Below, piece after piece: positions 33,221-41,618 of a stretch of 64,000 nucleotides of DNA (positions are counted from its first letter, which is position 1; every line of letters begins with the position of its first letter). Under the pieces are notes generated by a model. That model made no database searches, had not been told where the DNA came from, and was given only the letters and a program-made list of their open reading frames with translations. Position numbers and translations under genes: made by a program. Origin of the DNA: Oceanobacter sp. 1_MG-2023 (lineage in GTDB: Bacteria > Pseudomonadota > Gammaproteobacteria > Pseudomonadales > Oceanobacteraceae); NCBI RefSeq assembly GCF_030689025.1, contig NZ_JAUYWA010000013.1, positions 1 to 64,000 of the forward strand. The letters are read 5' to 3'.

Positions 33221-34699
33221 ATGGTCAAGCCAATATACATCGCAGGTGAATGGAAAAATGGCCGTGGCGATCTTCGCAGCACCTTTTTTCCTGCGGATGG
33301 CAGCAGCAATGCCGACATCGCCACCGCCAATGTCGATGATGTCGAAGAAGCGGTACAAGCGGCCGACCAGGCCTGGCGTGATCCGTCCTGGCGCAACAGC
33401 TTGCCCCATGAGCGCGCCGCGATTCTCTACCGTGTGGCGGATCTGATCACCGCCCGCGCCAGCGAACTGGCGGCGTTACAAACCCGCGACAACGGCAAGC
33501 CGTTGACGGAAACCATGGGTCTGGTGATGAGCGCCGCAGGCACTGCTCGCTACTTTGCCGCCGCCTGTGAAACGCTGGATGAAAGTTTGCCGAGCCAACG
33601 CTCCCGCGATTTTATGACCGCCAGCGTACACGAACCGCTGGGAGTGGTGGTGGCCATCACGCCGTGGAATTCCCCCATTGCCAGTGAGATGCAGAAAATA
33701 GCTCCAGCGCTGGCCGCTGGGAATGCGGTGATCGTCAAACCCGCCGATGCCACACCGCTGGCTGCTCTGGAACTGGCCAAACTGTTTGAACAGGCCGGCT
33801 TGCCCAAAGGCTTGCTGAGTGTCTTGCCTGGCCGGGGTTCGGTCGTGGGTGAAGCGCTGGCCCGCCACCCGAAAGTGAACAAGATTTCGTTTACCGGCGG
33901 CACCTCAACCGGTCGCCACCTGGCTCATATTGCCGCTGAAAAGCTGATTCCGATCTCGCTGGAGCTGGGCGGCAAATCGCCCACCATCGTGCTGGAAGAC
34001 GCCGATATTGAAATGGCTGCCCGTGGCGTGTGTTACGGCATCTTCAGCTCCGCAGGCCAGGCCTGTATCGCCGGTGCCCGACTGTTTGTGCATCAGAGCA
34101 TATACGACACCTTTATGGCGCGCTTGCTGGAATTGACCCGGGGTTTGCGGGTCGGGCATCCCGAGCACGCCGATACCCATATGGGTTCGCTGATCAATAT
34201 GGCTCACCTCGACAGTGTGGCCGGATTTGTTGAACGCGCTCGTGCTGATGGCGGCACCGTGTTGTGCGGTGGCGAACGTCTGACCGGCAAAACAGCAAGC
34301 TGTGATTACGACGCCGGGTGTTTTTATGCCCCGACGATCATCAGTGGCCTGAACAACAGCAGCTATGTCTGTCAGGAAGAAATTTTTGGCCCGGTGCTGG
34401 TGGTGCTGCCGTTTGATGATGAAGCCGACCTGATCGCCCAGGCCAACGACAGTATTTTTGGCCTGGCTGCGGGTATCTGGACGGAGAACTTCCGGCGCGG
34501 CTGGCGTCTGGCCCGGACTCTGGAAACCGGCACCATCTGGATGAACACCTATAAAAAATTCTCGGTGTCGGCACCGTTTGGTGGCTTTAAAGAGAGTGGT
34601 CTGGGGCGCGAGAAAGGCCGTGCCGGAGTGCTCGAATACATGCAACAAAAAAGTATTTATGTGGGCTTGAGTGACGAGCCCAACAACTGGTCTGCCTGA
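33221..34699 (+). CDS. Aldehyde dehydrogenase
   Basis: A 492-residue NAD(P)-dependent aldehyde dehydrogenase. The general base Glu is in LELGGKSP, and the catalytic Cys is in SSAGQACIAGAR. The ITPWNSPI and FTGGTSTG motifs bind the cofactor. A strong GAGGAGG precedes the ATG at 33221, which I prefer to the start five codons earlier. The ThDP decarboxylase gene follows 34 bases later, so the pair could turn a 2-oxo acid into an aldehyde and then an acid. The substrate is not shown by the sequence. Confidence 0.92.
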   Translation: MVKPIYIAGEWKNGRGDLRSTFFPADGSSNADIATANVDDVEEAVQAADQAWRDPSWRNSLPHERAAILYRVADLITARASELAALQTRDNGKPLTETMGLVMSAAGTARYFAAACETLDESLPSQRSRDFMTASVHEPLGVVVAITPWNSPIASEMQKIAPALAAGNAVIVKPADATPLAALELAKLFEQAGLPKGLLSVLPGRGSVVGEALARHPKVNKISFTGGTSTGRHLAHIAAEKLIPISLELGGKSPTIVLEDADIEMAARGVCYGIFSSAGQACIAGARLFVHQSIYDTFMARLLELTRGLRVGHPEHADTHMGSLINMAHLDSVAGFVERARADGGTVLCGGERLTGKTASCDYDAGCFYAPTIISGLNNSSYVCQEEIFGPVLVVLPFDDEADLIAQANDSIFGLAAGIWTENFRRGWRLARTLETGTIWMNTYKKFSVSAPFGGFKESGLGREKGRAGVLEYMQQKSIYVGLSDEPNNWSA

Positions 34700-34733
34700 T
34701 GGGCGACGAACCGCTATTGTTGGAGTGAATAGA

Positions 34734-36368
34734 ATGAAAGAACAAGTAACCGTCGGTGAAGTCGTCGCTCGTATTCTGGAAGCCCATCGGGTCTCTGATA
34801 TTTACGGCGTGATATCGATTCATAACTTGCCCATCGCCGATGCGATTGGCCGTCGTGAAAAAATGCACTTTGTTTGCGCCCGGGGTGAAGCCGGTGCGGC
34901 CACCATGGCCGATGCCCATAGCCGTTTTCAGGGGCTGGGTGTGTGTTTGACCAGCACCGGAGCCGGAGCCGGCAATGCCATTGGCTCCTTGATCGAAGCC
35001 TGCAATGCGGCCAGCCCGATGCTGCATATTACCGGTCAGGTGGAGTCGGCGTATCTGGATCGTGATGCCAGCTTTATCCACGAAGCCAAAGACCAGCTGA
35101 CGTTTTTACGTGCGGCGAGCAAGGCAGCTTACCGGATTACGCACCCGGACCAGGTCGTTGGCATTCTGTGTGAGGCCATTCGTGTTGCCCGTACCGTGCC
35201 GATGGGGCCGGTCAGTGTTGAAATTCCGATCGATGTACAAGCTACCACTATTGATTTGCCCGACAATCTGGGGCCGATTGCCGTCCCGGCCATGCCAGTT
35301 GCCAATCAGGAAGAACTGAATGGCCTGTTGCAGCAGCTGCAACAGGCGCGTCGTCCTGTGATCTGGGTGGGCGGTGGTGCTGTTGCATCCGTTGCCGCCG
35401 TTACGGCACTGGCCGACAAAGGCATCCCGGTATTGTCGACCACACATGCCCGGGGCTTGCTGCCTGATGCGCATCCGCGCAGCCTGCGAGCCTTCCACAA
35501 CAGCCCATCGGTCAAGCAACTGCTGGAAGACGCCGACCTGGTACTGGTGGTGGGTTCACGCTTGCGCAGTAATGAGACAGCCAGCTATTCGACTGAATTT
35601 GGCCGCCCGTTGATTCAGGTGGATGCTCATCCCGGTGCCCATAATCGTAATTATCAGGTTGACCAGTTTATTTGCTCAGACAGTGCGCCGGTACTGGAGT
35701 ATCTGGCGGAATATCTGCCAGAACGTATCGACAGCGATTATGACCAAGCGATCACACAAGCCGTTGTACAGGCCGAAAGCACCTTGATTGAGCAGGTCGG
35801 CAACTACGCCAATATCTGTCAGGCGTTGCGTGATGCCTTGCCTGCTGATGGCATTTTTGTTCGCGATATCACGGTTTCCGGCTCAACCTGGGGCAGCCGC
35901 TTGTTGCCGTTCCAGCAGCCAAACCAGAATATCCACTCGCTGGCCGGTGCCATTGGTCTGGGCCTGGCTCATGGCATCGGTGCGGCTCTGGCCAACCCGG
36001 ACAAAAAAGTCGCCACCATTGTGGGTGACGGCGGCTTGATGCTGGGTATTGGTGAGCTGGCCACCATGGTGCAGGAAAACACCGACATGGTGCTGATTGT
36101 GATGAACGACGGTGGTTATGGCGTGATGCGCGGTATCCAGAACAACTACTTTGGTGGCCGTCAGTATTACAACGAGCTGCACACCCCCAACTACGCCGAA
36201 GTGGGCAAGGCGATGGCAATGCCAAGCTGGCAAGTGGGTTCCAGTGACGCATTCCATAGCGCCATTGCGGAAGCTATTGCGCTGGATGGCCCGGCGCTGA
36301 TTGAAGTCGACATGACACTGGTTGGCCCGCTGGAGTTTGCCGGACCACCCCAGAAAAAACTGTATTAG
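34734..36368 (+). CDS. Thiamine diphosphate-dependent 2-oxo acid decarboxylase-like enzyme
   Basis: A 544-residue ThDP enzyme of the acetolactate synthase/benzoylformate decarboxylase group. The proton-relay Glu is E52 (CARGEAGAA), and the ThDP-binding motif runs from GDGGLMLG to MNDGGYG in the C-terminal third. There is no FAD-site signature of acetolactate synthase that I can recognise and no small regulatory subunit nearby, so decarboxylase or lyase activity is preferred. I chose the ATG at 34734 with TTGGAGTG upstream. It follows an aldehyde dehydrogenase gene, which fits decarboxylation of a 2-oxo acid to an aldehyde. Exact substrate unknown. Confidence 0.88.
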   Translation: MKEQVTVGEVVARILEAHRVSDIYGVISIHNLPIADAIGRREKMHFVCARGEAGAATMADAHSRFQGLGVCLTSTGAGAGNAIGSLIEACNAASPMLHITGQVESAYLDRDASFIHEAKDQLTFLRAASKAAYRITHPDQVVGILCEAIRVARTVPMGPVSVEIPIDVQATTIDLPDNLGPIAVPAMPVANQEELNGLLQQLQQARRPVIWVGGGAVASVAAVTALADKGIPVLSTTHARGLLPDAHPRSLRAFHNSPSVKQLLEDADLVLVVGSRLRSNETASYSTEFGRPLIQVDAHPGAHNRNYQVDQFICSDSAPVLEYLAEYLPERIDSDYDQAITQAVVQAESTLIEQVGNYANICQALRDALPADGIFVRDITVSGSTWGSRLLPFQQPNQNIHSLAGAIGLGLAHGIGAALANPDKKVATIVGDGGLMLGIGELATMVQENTDMVLIVMNDGGYGVMRGIQNNYFGGRQYYNELHTPNYAEVGKAMAMPSWQVGSSDAFHSAIAEAIALDGPALIEVDMTLVGPLEFAGPPQKKLY

Positions 36369-36387
36369 AGAGGAGATTGCTGACGTC

Positions 36388-37809
36388 ATGACGGATGCTG
36401 TTGAATATCGGCTGGAAAAAGACCTGTTGGGCGAACGAGAAGTACCTGCCAGCGCGTATTTTGGCATTCAGAGTCAGCGGGCAAAGGATAACTTTGACTT
36501 GAGTGGGGTGACGCTGGCGCATTTCCCCAAATTGATCAACGCCCTGGCGATGGTAAAGCAGGCGTGCGCGCTGGCCAACACCGAGCTGGGCTTGTTGGAT
36601 CAGCAACGTTGCAACGCCATTGTGGCGGCGGGTGACCGGTTGCTGCAAGGGCAGTTTCACCAGCAGTTTGTGGTGGATATGATTCAGGGCGGGGCGGGCA
36701 CCTCGACCAATATGAATGCCAATGAAGTGATTGCCAATATCGGTCTGGAGCTGATGGGCCATGCCCGTGGTGACTACCAGTATCTACACCCGAACAACGA
36801 CGTTAACCGGGCACAATCGACCAACGATGTGTACCCGACGGCGGCCCGGCTGGGCATTCTGCTCAGCCATGGCGATCTGGTCGAGTCACTGGTCAGCCTG
36901 CAGGCCTCGTTGCGAGACAAAAGCCACGAATTTGCCGATGTGATCAAAATGGGTCGCACCCAGTTGCAAGACGCTGTGCCCATGACCCTGGGACAGGAGT
37001 TTGGTGCCTGGGCTTCGACCCTGGGTGAAGATGTACGGGTGATCGCGGCCCTGTCGGAGCTGCTCAAGGAAGTCAATCTTGGCGGTACAGCCATTGGCAC
37101 CGGCATTAACGCCGACCCCCGGTATGGCAAACTGGCCATCAAGCACCTGTCGAGTATCAGTGGTTTCGCCCTGACCCAGTCGGAAGATCTGATTGAAGCA
37201 TCATCGGACATGGGCGCGTTTGTGCTGTTCTCCTCCATGTTGAAACGATTGGCGATCAAGCTATCCAAAATCTCCAATGATTTACGCTTGTTGAGTATGG
37301 GGCCACGGGCCGGTATCAATGAAATCAACTTGCCGCCGCAGCAACCTGGCAGCTCGATCATGCCTGGCAAGGTTAACCCGGTGATCCCGGAAGCCGTTAA
37401 TCAGGTCGCCTATCAAGTCATGGGTCATGATTTGGCCATCTGTATGGCAGCTGAAGCTGGCCAGTTACAGCTGAACGCGATGGAGCCATTGATTGTTTAC
37501 AATCTGCTGGAATCCATGCGACTGATCAAACGTGCCATGGTGATGCTGGAAAAACGTTGTATCAACGGCATTACCGCCAACCGCCAGGAATGTGCGGATA
37601 TGGTGCATCATTCCATTGGTTTGGTAACGGCATTAAACCCCTATATCGGCTATGAAAATGCGACCCGGATTGCCCGTCGGGCCTTGCAGGAAAATCGCAC
37701 AGTGATCGACCTGGTGGAAGAAGAGCAACTCTTGCCTGCCGCGGAACTACGCCGGATTCTGGAGCCAAAACGCCTGATCCATGCGGTACAGGACGTCGCT
37801 GTCCAATAG
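36388..37809 (+). CDS. aspA: Aspartate ammonia-lyase
   Basis: A 473-residue enzyme that splits L-aspartate into fumarate and ammonia. It matches E. coli AspA closely: EKDLLGEREVPASAYFGIQS, DMIQGGAGTSTNMNANEV, STNDVYPT, MGRTQLQDAVPMTLGQEF, and the mobile catalytic-loop signature GSSIMPGKVNPV. I chose the ATG at 36388 (MTDAVEYRLEKD), with GAGAGGAG upstream. It ends the second catabolic operon. Together with the aspartate dehydrogenase two genes sets upstream it gives two routes from aspartate to the citric acid cycle, which suggests that aspartate, or a close relative, is a product of the pathway. Confidence 0.92.
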   Translation: MTDAVEYRLEKDLLGEREVPASAYFGIQSQRAKDNFDLSGVTLAHFPKLINALAMVKQACALANTELGLLDQQRCNAIVAAGDRLLQGQFHQQFVVDMIQGGAGTSTNMNANEVIANIGLELMGHARGDYQYLHPNNDVNRAQSTNDVYPTAARLGILLSHGDLVESLVSLQASLRDKSHEFADVIKMGRTQLQDAVPMTLGQEFGAWASTLGEDVRVIAALSELLKEVNLGGTAIGTGINADPRYGKLAIKHLSSISGFALTQSEDLIEASSDMGAFVLFSSMLKRLAIKLSKISNDLRLLSMGPRAGINEINLPPQQPGSSIMPGKVNPVIPEAVNQVAYQVMGHDLAICMAAEAGQLQLNAMEPLIVYNLLESMRLIKRAMVMLEKRCINGITANRQECADMVHHSIGLVTALNPYIGYENATRIARRALQENRTVIDLVEEEQLLPAAELRRILEPKRLIHAVQDVAVQ

Positions 37810-37893
37810 TCTGAGGCTGTAAAGCAACTAATTCAGCAAGCCCCGGATATTCTGTTACCCTTGCAGCTTTCATGTGTGGATATACAGGTATTT

Positions 37894-38607
37894 ATGGCCA
37901 GCTTCTCAACCCATCTTGGCGGTGCCGCGATCGTCAGCGCGATGGCTTCATCATTGTTAGTCGTGACCAGCTGGGCTTCGTTTCCTGAAGCCCTCGTCTT
38001 GTTTCTGTTGGGGATGTTGGGCGGTATCTTGCCCGATATCGACTCGGATACATCCCGCCCGGTGGTCTGGGTCTTCAACTGTCTCGGATCGTTGGCGGCG
38101 GGGGTGGCGTTGTGGCTGCTACTGCCTCACGCCAACGCCAGCTGGACGTCGCTGGCCACTGTCTGGGGTGGCATGGCGCTGGCTTATGCCCTGGCTGGCC
38201 CTGCTGCGATGGAGTTGTTTACGCGGTTAACGGTGCACCGGGGAGTGATTCATTCCCTGCTGGCGGCTTTCTGCTGTGGTTTGTTGACCGTCGTGATCAT
38301 TGATCAGCTGTTTGATCGTGTCGCGGATTTCTGCTGGATCGGTGGTGGTTTTGTGACCGGTGGCTTTGTTGTACATTTATTGCTGGATGAACTCTACGCC
38401 GTGGATTTTAATGGGATGCGGTTAAAAAAGTCCTTTGGTACTGCCATCAAACCCATCAGTCTGGTTAACTGGCGTGGAACCATTGTATTGTTAATCACTT
38501 GCGGCGTGCTGTATCAGGTTGCTCCGGCACCCATGCGACTGACGCAGCCGGTTCAGTCTCTGATTGACCAGGTTATGACCCGGATACCATTGGTCGGACA
38601 GTCATAA
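37894..38607 (+). CDS. Inner-membrane metal-dependent hydrolase-like protein (YdjM family)
   Basis: A 237-residue membrane protein with five or six hydrophobic segments. The family pattern is visible in LGGILPDIDSDTSR, VHRGVIHSLLAA and HLLLDELY, where Asp and His residues form a likely metal site, as in the YdjM/DUF457 group. E. coli YdjM is SOS-controlled; I see no LexA box here. I chose the ATG at 37894 (MASFSTHLGG) because the THLGGA start is typical; earlier TTG and GTG codons are possible. It lies alone between aspA and a lipoprotein gene. Confidence 0.8.
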   Translation: MASFSTHLGGAAIVSAMASSLLVVTSWASFPEALVLFLLGMLGGILPDIDSDTSRPVVWVFNCLGSLAAGVALWLLLPHANASWTSLATVWGGMALAYALAGPAAMELFTRLTVHRGVIHSLLAAFCCGLLTVVIIDQLFDRVADFCWIGGGFVTGGFVVHLLLDELYAVDFNGMRLKKSFGTAIKPISLVNWRGTIVLLITCGVLYQVAPAPMRLTQPVQSLIDQVMTRIPLVGQS

Positions 38608-38745
38608 CAACGGCTATAGGCGTTTGTAGAAACAGGCGTATTGTAGGCCCGTAACTGATGTATGGCTCGCAGACAAGTCGCCATGTTGGCGGTATCGTAA
38701 TGACACGGATGACACAACGATAATCAGCCCGGCAAGGAGGCCTGT

Positions 38746-39846
38746 GTGTTCCCATTGGTACGTTATACGGCGTTGATAGTCTGCCTGGCAGCCCTGAACA
38801 GTGGCTGCTCAAGGGATGACGCCTCTGATCCAGCGGCTGCAGCAGCCGATACCGCCGCCGGTTCTGGTATATCGGCTTTGGCCAGCTATAACGCCGATAT
38901 TCAACAGACCTCGGTTTCTGGCCTGTCATCCGGGGCCTTTATGGCCTCTCAGCTGTATATGGCTCACTCCGATATTATGGTGGGCATCGGGGTAATTGCC
39001 GGTGGTCCATATCTGTGTTCCCGCTCCTGGCCGATGGCCGCTCCGGCATTGACTGCCACCACCACCTGCATGACACCTCAATCCGAGCTGTTGCGACCCA
39101 ATGTCTCGCGGCTGGTTGGCCTGACCCGGGAGCTGGAGCAGCAAGGCCGCATCGATGCGGTTATCAACCTGCAGGATGACCACCTATACCTGTTCAGTGG
39201 TCGCAGTGACGATACCGTGATCAGTCGAGTAGTGGACGCCACCCGAGACTATTTTGTACAGCTTGGCGTACCAGCCCAGCAAATACTCTACAACGACCAG
39301 ATTAACGCTGGCCATGCGATCCTCACCAATAACAGCGATGATACCGATTGCGCCCTGACCCGTACTCCCTTTATCAACAACTGCCAGTTTATGCAGTCCA
39401 CCCGCATTCTTTCCTACCTGTATATGGATGCGATTCCACCGGCTCCAGAGGTATCCGGAGAACTGCTCGCATTTGACCAGCGCCCCTTTCTGGTCGGTGA
39501 ACGAACCAGCATGGCAGAGACCGGCTATGTGTATGTACCGCAATATTGTCGGCAAAACAGCCGCTGCCGTATTCATGTGGCGCTGCATGGCTGCAAACAA
39601 TCCTACGATGAAATTGGCGACGCCTATATCCGCACCACTGGCTACAACCAGATGGCCGACAGCAACCGGCTGATTGTGCTTTACCCCCAGGTGAACGTGT
39701 CTGACTTTGCACCACTGAACCCGCTCGGTTGCTGGGATTATTGGGGCTACTCATCAGAAGATCTGATTGATGCGGATTTTTACAGCAAGAAAGCACCGCA
39801 GATACAAGCGATCTACGCCATGATCCAGCAACTGGCCAGAGGGTGA
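38746..39846 (+). CDS. Polyhydroxybutyrate depolymerase-like lipoprotein
   Basis: A 366-residue predicted lipoprotein. The signal peptide ends in LNSGC, with GTG as start codon and a strong AAGGAGG seven bases upstream. The mature part starts with a disordered Ala/Asp stretch, then the hydrolase core with nucleophile GLSSGAFMASQLY. A GHAILTN segment and CHIDE-type Cys-rich part (VALHGCKQ) follow. It resembles extracellular PHB depolymerases and esterases of the Penicillium funiculosum type. The lipid anchor would place it in the periplasm or on the outer membrane. No pha genes lie nearby, so the natural polymer or ester is uncertain. Confidence 0.8.
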   Translation: MFPLVRYTALIVCLAALNSGCSRDDASDPAAAAADTAAGSGISALASYNADIQQTSVSGLSSGAFMASQLYMAHSDIMVGIGVIAGGPYLCSRSWPMAAPALTATTTCMTPQSELLRPNVSRLVGLTRELEQQGRIDAVINLQDDHLYLFSGRSDDTVISRVVDATRDYFVQLGVPAQQILYNDQINAGHAILTNNSDDTDCALTRTPFINNCQFMQSTRILSYLYMDAIPPAPEVSGELLAFDQRPFLVGERTSMAETGYVYVPQYCRQNSRCRIHVALHGCKQSYDEIGDAYIRTTGYNQMADSNRLIVLYPQVNVSDFAPLNPLGCWDYWGYSSEDLIDADFYSKKAPQIQAIYAMIQQLARG

Positions 39847-39970
39847 GAAACCAGTAAATCAATGGGTCTGATATTGTTGGCCAGAGCAGGGTTTTTTGTG
39901 CAAATGGCTCAGTCTTACAAGAGTAAAACTTCAGTATTCAATGAAGGTGTTTTTGAGGGAAAACAGACAG

Positions 39971-40005
39971 ACACAAAAAAACCGGCAAAAGCCGGTCTTT
40001 TGTGT
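39971..40005. terminator. Bidirectional intrinsic terminator
   Basis: ACCGGC and GCCGGT pair around AAAA, flanked by ACACAAAA on the left and TTTTGTGT on the right. It can end the plus-strand lipoprotein transcript and the minus-strand tRNA-Phe transcript. Confidence 0.88.
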
Positions 40006-40009
40006 GCCC

Positions 40010-40029
40010 AAAGTAGTCTGGACTACTTT
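40010..40029. repeat. Perfect 9-bp inverted repeat next to the terminator
   Basis: AAAGTAGTC and GACTACTTT are exact reverse complements around TG. On the minus strand it lies between tRNA-Phe and the terminator and could be a processing hairpin or an extra terminator. Confidence 0.45.
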
Positions 40030-40075
40030 TCTGGCCAATCAAGCTATTGTAACTGCTTGATTTTTAAGTAATAAA

Positions 40076-40151
40076 TGGTGCCCGGAGGCGGAATCGAACC
40101 ACCGACACGGGGATTTTCAATCCCCTGCTCTACCGACTGAGCTATCCGGGC
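40076..40151 (-). tRNA. tRNA-Phe (anticodon GAA)
   Basis: 76 bases on the minus strand with CCA encoded. The acceptor stem is GCCCGGA/TCCGGGC, the D arm begins TAGCTCAGTCGGTAGAGC, the anticodon loop is TTGAAAA with anticodon GAA, and the T loop is GTTCGATTC. It is nearly identical to E. coli tRNA-Phe. Confidence 0.98.
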
Positions 40152-40212
40152 AACGTTAACGAAAACTTTGCTGCTACGCTGAGCGTGGCGTGCTGTTCGT
40201 TAAGTGGCGCGT

Positions 40213-40241
40213 ATTAAACCGCTCTGTTGATTTTCTGTCAA
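40213..40241 (-). promoter_or_regulatory. Promoter of tRNA-Phe
   Basis: On the minus strand TTGACA (40241-40236), exactly 17 bases, then TTTAAT (40218-40213), followed by a GC-rich discriminator ACGCGCC. The GC-rich start region is typical of stringently controlled stable RNA promoters. Confidence 0.75.
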
Positions 40242-40255
40242 CAGTATTTGGGTGA

Positions 40256-40534
40256 TTATTTTTCAGAATTTTCAGGGACATAGCCATCAGCTTTGTCGAA
40301 GTCGGTGCCGGAGAAGAATTTTTCGCGTTGTTCGGTCAGGTATTTACGTGCTTCCTTGTCCATCATGTTGAGGTGTTTTTCGTTGATCAGCCGGGTTTGA
40401 TGGGCGGTCCATTCTTCCCAGGCCTGGGCGGAGATGTGTTGGAGGATGTGTTCTCCGGCTGGGCCTGGGAGTGGGGCGGTGGCCAGTGCTGGCAGTGTTT
40501 GCTGGTATTTGCGGCAGAAGACTGTGCGGCTCAT
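40256..40534 (-). CDS. yggX: Iron-trafficking protein YggX
   Basis: A 92-residue cytoplasmic protein. It has the family start MSRTVFCRKYQQ with the conserved Cys7, followed by WEEWTAHQTRLINEKHLN and KYLTEQREKFF. YggX protects iron-sulfur proteins against oxidative damage and is thought to help iron transfer. It lies 22 bases after mutY on the same strand, the same order as in E. coli, which makes sense as MutY carries a 4Fe-4S cluster. The end is followed by the tRNA-Phe gene. Confidence 0.95.
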   Translation of the reverse strand: MSRTVFCRKYQQTLPALATAPLPGPAGEHILQHISAQAWEEWTAHQTRLINEKHLNMMDKEARKYLTEQREKFFSGTDFDKADGYVPENSEK

Positions 40535-40556
40535 GTGGCGTTCCTGGTGTGGTGAG

Positions 40557-41609
40557 TCATAGGCTGGCGTGCAGTAGTTTTTTGACCGGTGCGGCCAGGC
40601 CCAGTTCGCTCGGGTTGTGTGGATTGTACCAATGCTGTTGTGCTTCGCCTATGTATGTCGGGGCGCGGGGCAGGTGCACTTCGACCGGGTGTATGTGCAG
40701 GTGGTAGTGGCTGAAGGTATGACGGAAGCTGCTGAGTTCTTGAATGTCGGTGCTGTCGCCGTAGTGAGTGCTTAGCCACTGTTCAGCTTGTGCCAGGGAG
40801 GTGGCTTCCGGAAAACTCCACAAGCCACCCCAAATGCCGGTTTGTGGGCGTGGCTGCAGCAGGTATTCACCGTGCGGGTTGCGTAGCATCAGCATCCAGG
40901 TGTGTTTTTCCGGCTTGTCTTTTTTGGGTTTGCTGTTGGGGTATTGGGTCGGGTTGCCGCTGGCGTAGCCGAGGCAGTCGGGCTGGAGCGGGCAGATGCT
41001 GCAGTCGGGTTTGCTGCGGGTGCAGAGGGTGGCACCCATGTCCATCATGACCTGAGTGTATTCACGGGGGCGGTGATTGGGGGTCAGCCGTTCGGCAATG
41101 TCCCAGAGCCGGTTTTGTACGGCCGTGGTGCCGGGCCAGCCTTCGATGGCGTAAAAGCGGGTAAGGACTCGTTTGACGTTGCCATCGAGGATGGCGGCGC
41201 GGATGCCCATGCTGATGGAGACGATGGCTCCGGCGGTGGAGCGGCCGATGCCCGGCAGCTCTGTCAGTTGTGTTACCGATGGGGGAAATTCACCCTGGTA
41301 ACGTTCGACGATTTGTTTGGCGCAGGCATGCAGGTTACGGCCTCGGGCGTAGTAGCCGAGGCCGGTCCAGAGGTGGAGTACGTCATCCTGTTCGGCGGCG
41401 GCGAGCGCTTGTACGGTGGGAAAGCGTTCCATAAAGCGTTGGTAGTAGGGAATGACGGTGGCCACCTGGGTTTGTTGCAACATTATTTCTGAGACCCACA
41501 CTCGATAGGGTGTGATGTCTTGTTGCCAGGGCAGGTGTTTGCGCCCGTGGTGGTCATACCAGTGGAGCAGGGTGTCAGAGAATGCGGTATCGGTCTGGGT
41601 AGAGGTCAT
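40557..41609 (-). CDS. mutY: A/G-specific adenine DNA glycosylase
   Basis: A 350-residue base-excision repair enzyme that removes A opposite 8-oxoguanine. The helix-hairpin-helix with the GPG-like loop is LPGIGRSTAGAIVS, and the catalytic Asp follows in ILDGNVKRVLTR. The 4Fe-4S ligands fit C-x6-C-x2-C-x5-C in CTRSKPDCSICPLQPDC. The C-terminal third is the NUDIX-like domain that reads 8-oxoG (TWMLMLRNPHGEYLL, GGLWSFPEA). yggX follows directly. The GGDEF-EAL gene ends only nine bases before the start codon, so these may share a transcript. Confidence 0.97.
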   Translation of the reverse strand: MTSTQTDTAFSDTLLHWYDHHGRKHLPWQQDITPYRVWVSEIMLQQTQVATVIPYYQRFMERFPTVQALAAAEQDDVLHLWTGLGYYARGRNLHACAKQIVERYQGEFPPSVTQLTELPGIGRSTAGAIVSISMGIRAAILDGNVKRVLTRFYAIEGWPGTTAVQNRLWDIAERLTPNHRPREYTQVMMDMGATLCTRSKPDCSICPLQPDCLGYASGNPTQYPNSKPKKDKPEKHTWMLMLRNPHGEYLLQPRPQTGIWGGLWSFPEATSLAQAEQWLSTHYGDSTDIQELSSFRHTFSHYHLHIHPVEVHLPRAPTYIGEAQQHWYNPHNPSELGLAAPVKKLLHASL

Positions 41610-41618
41610 CAGGCTGAG

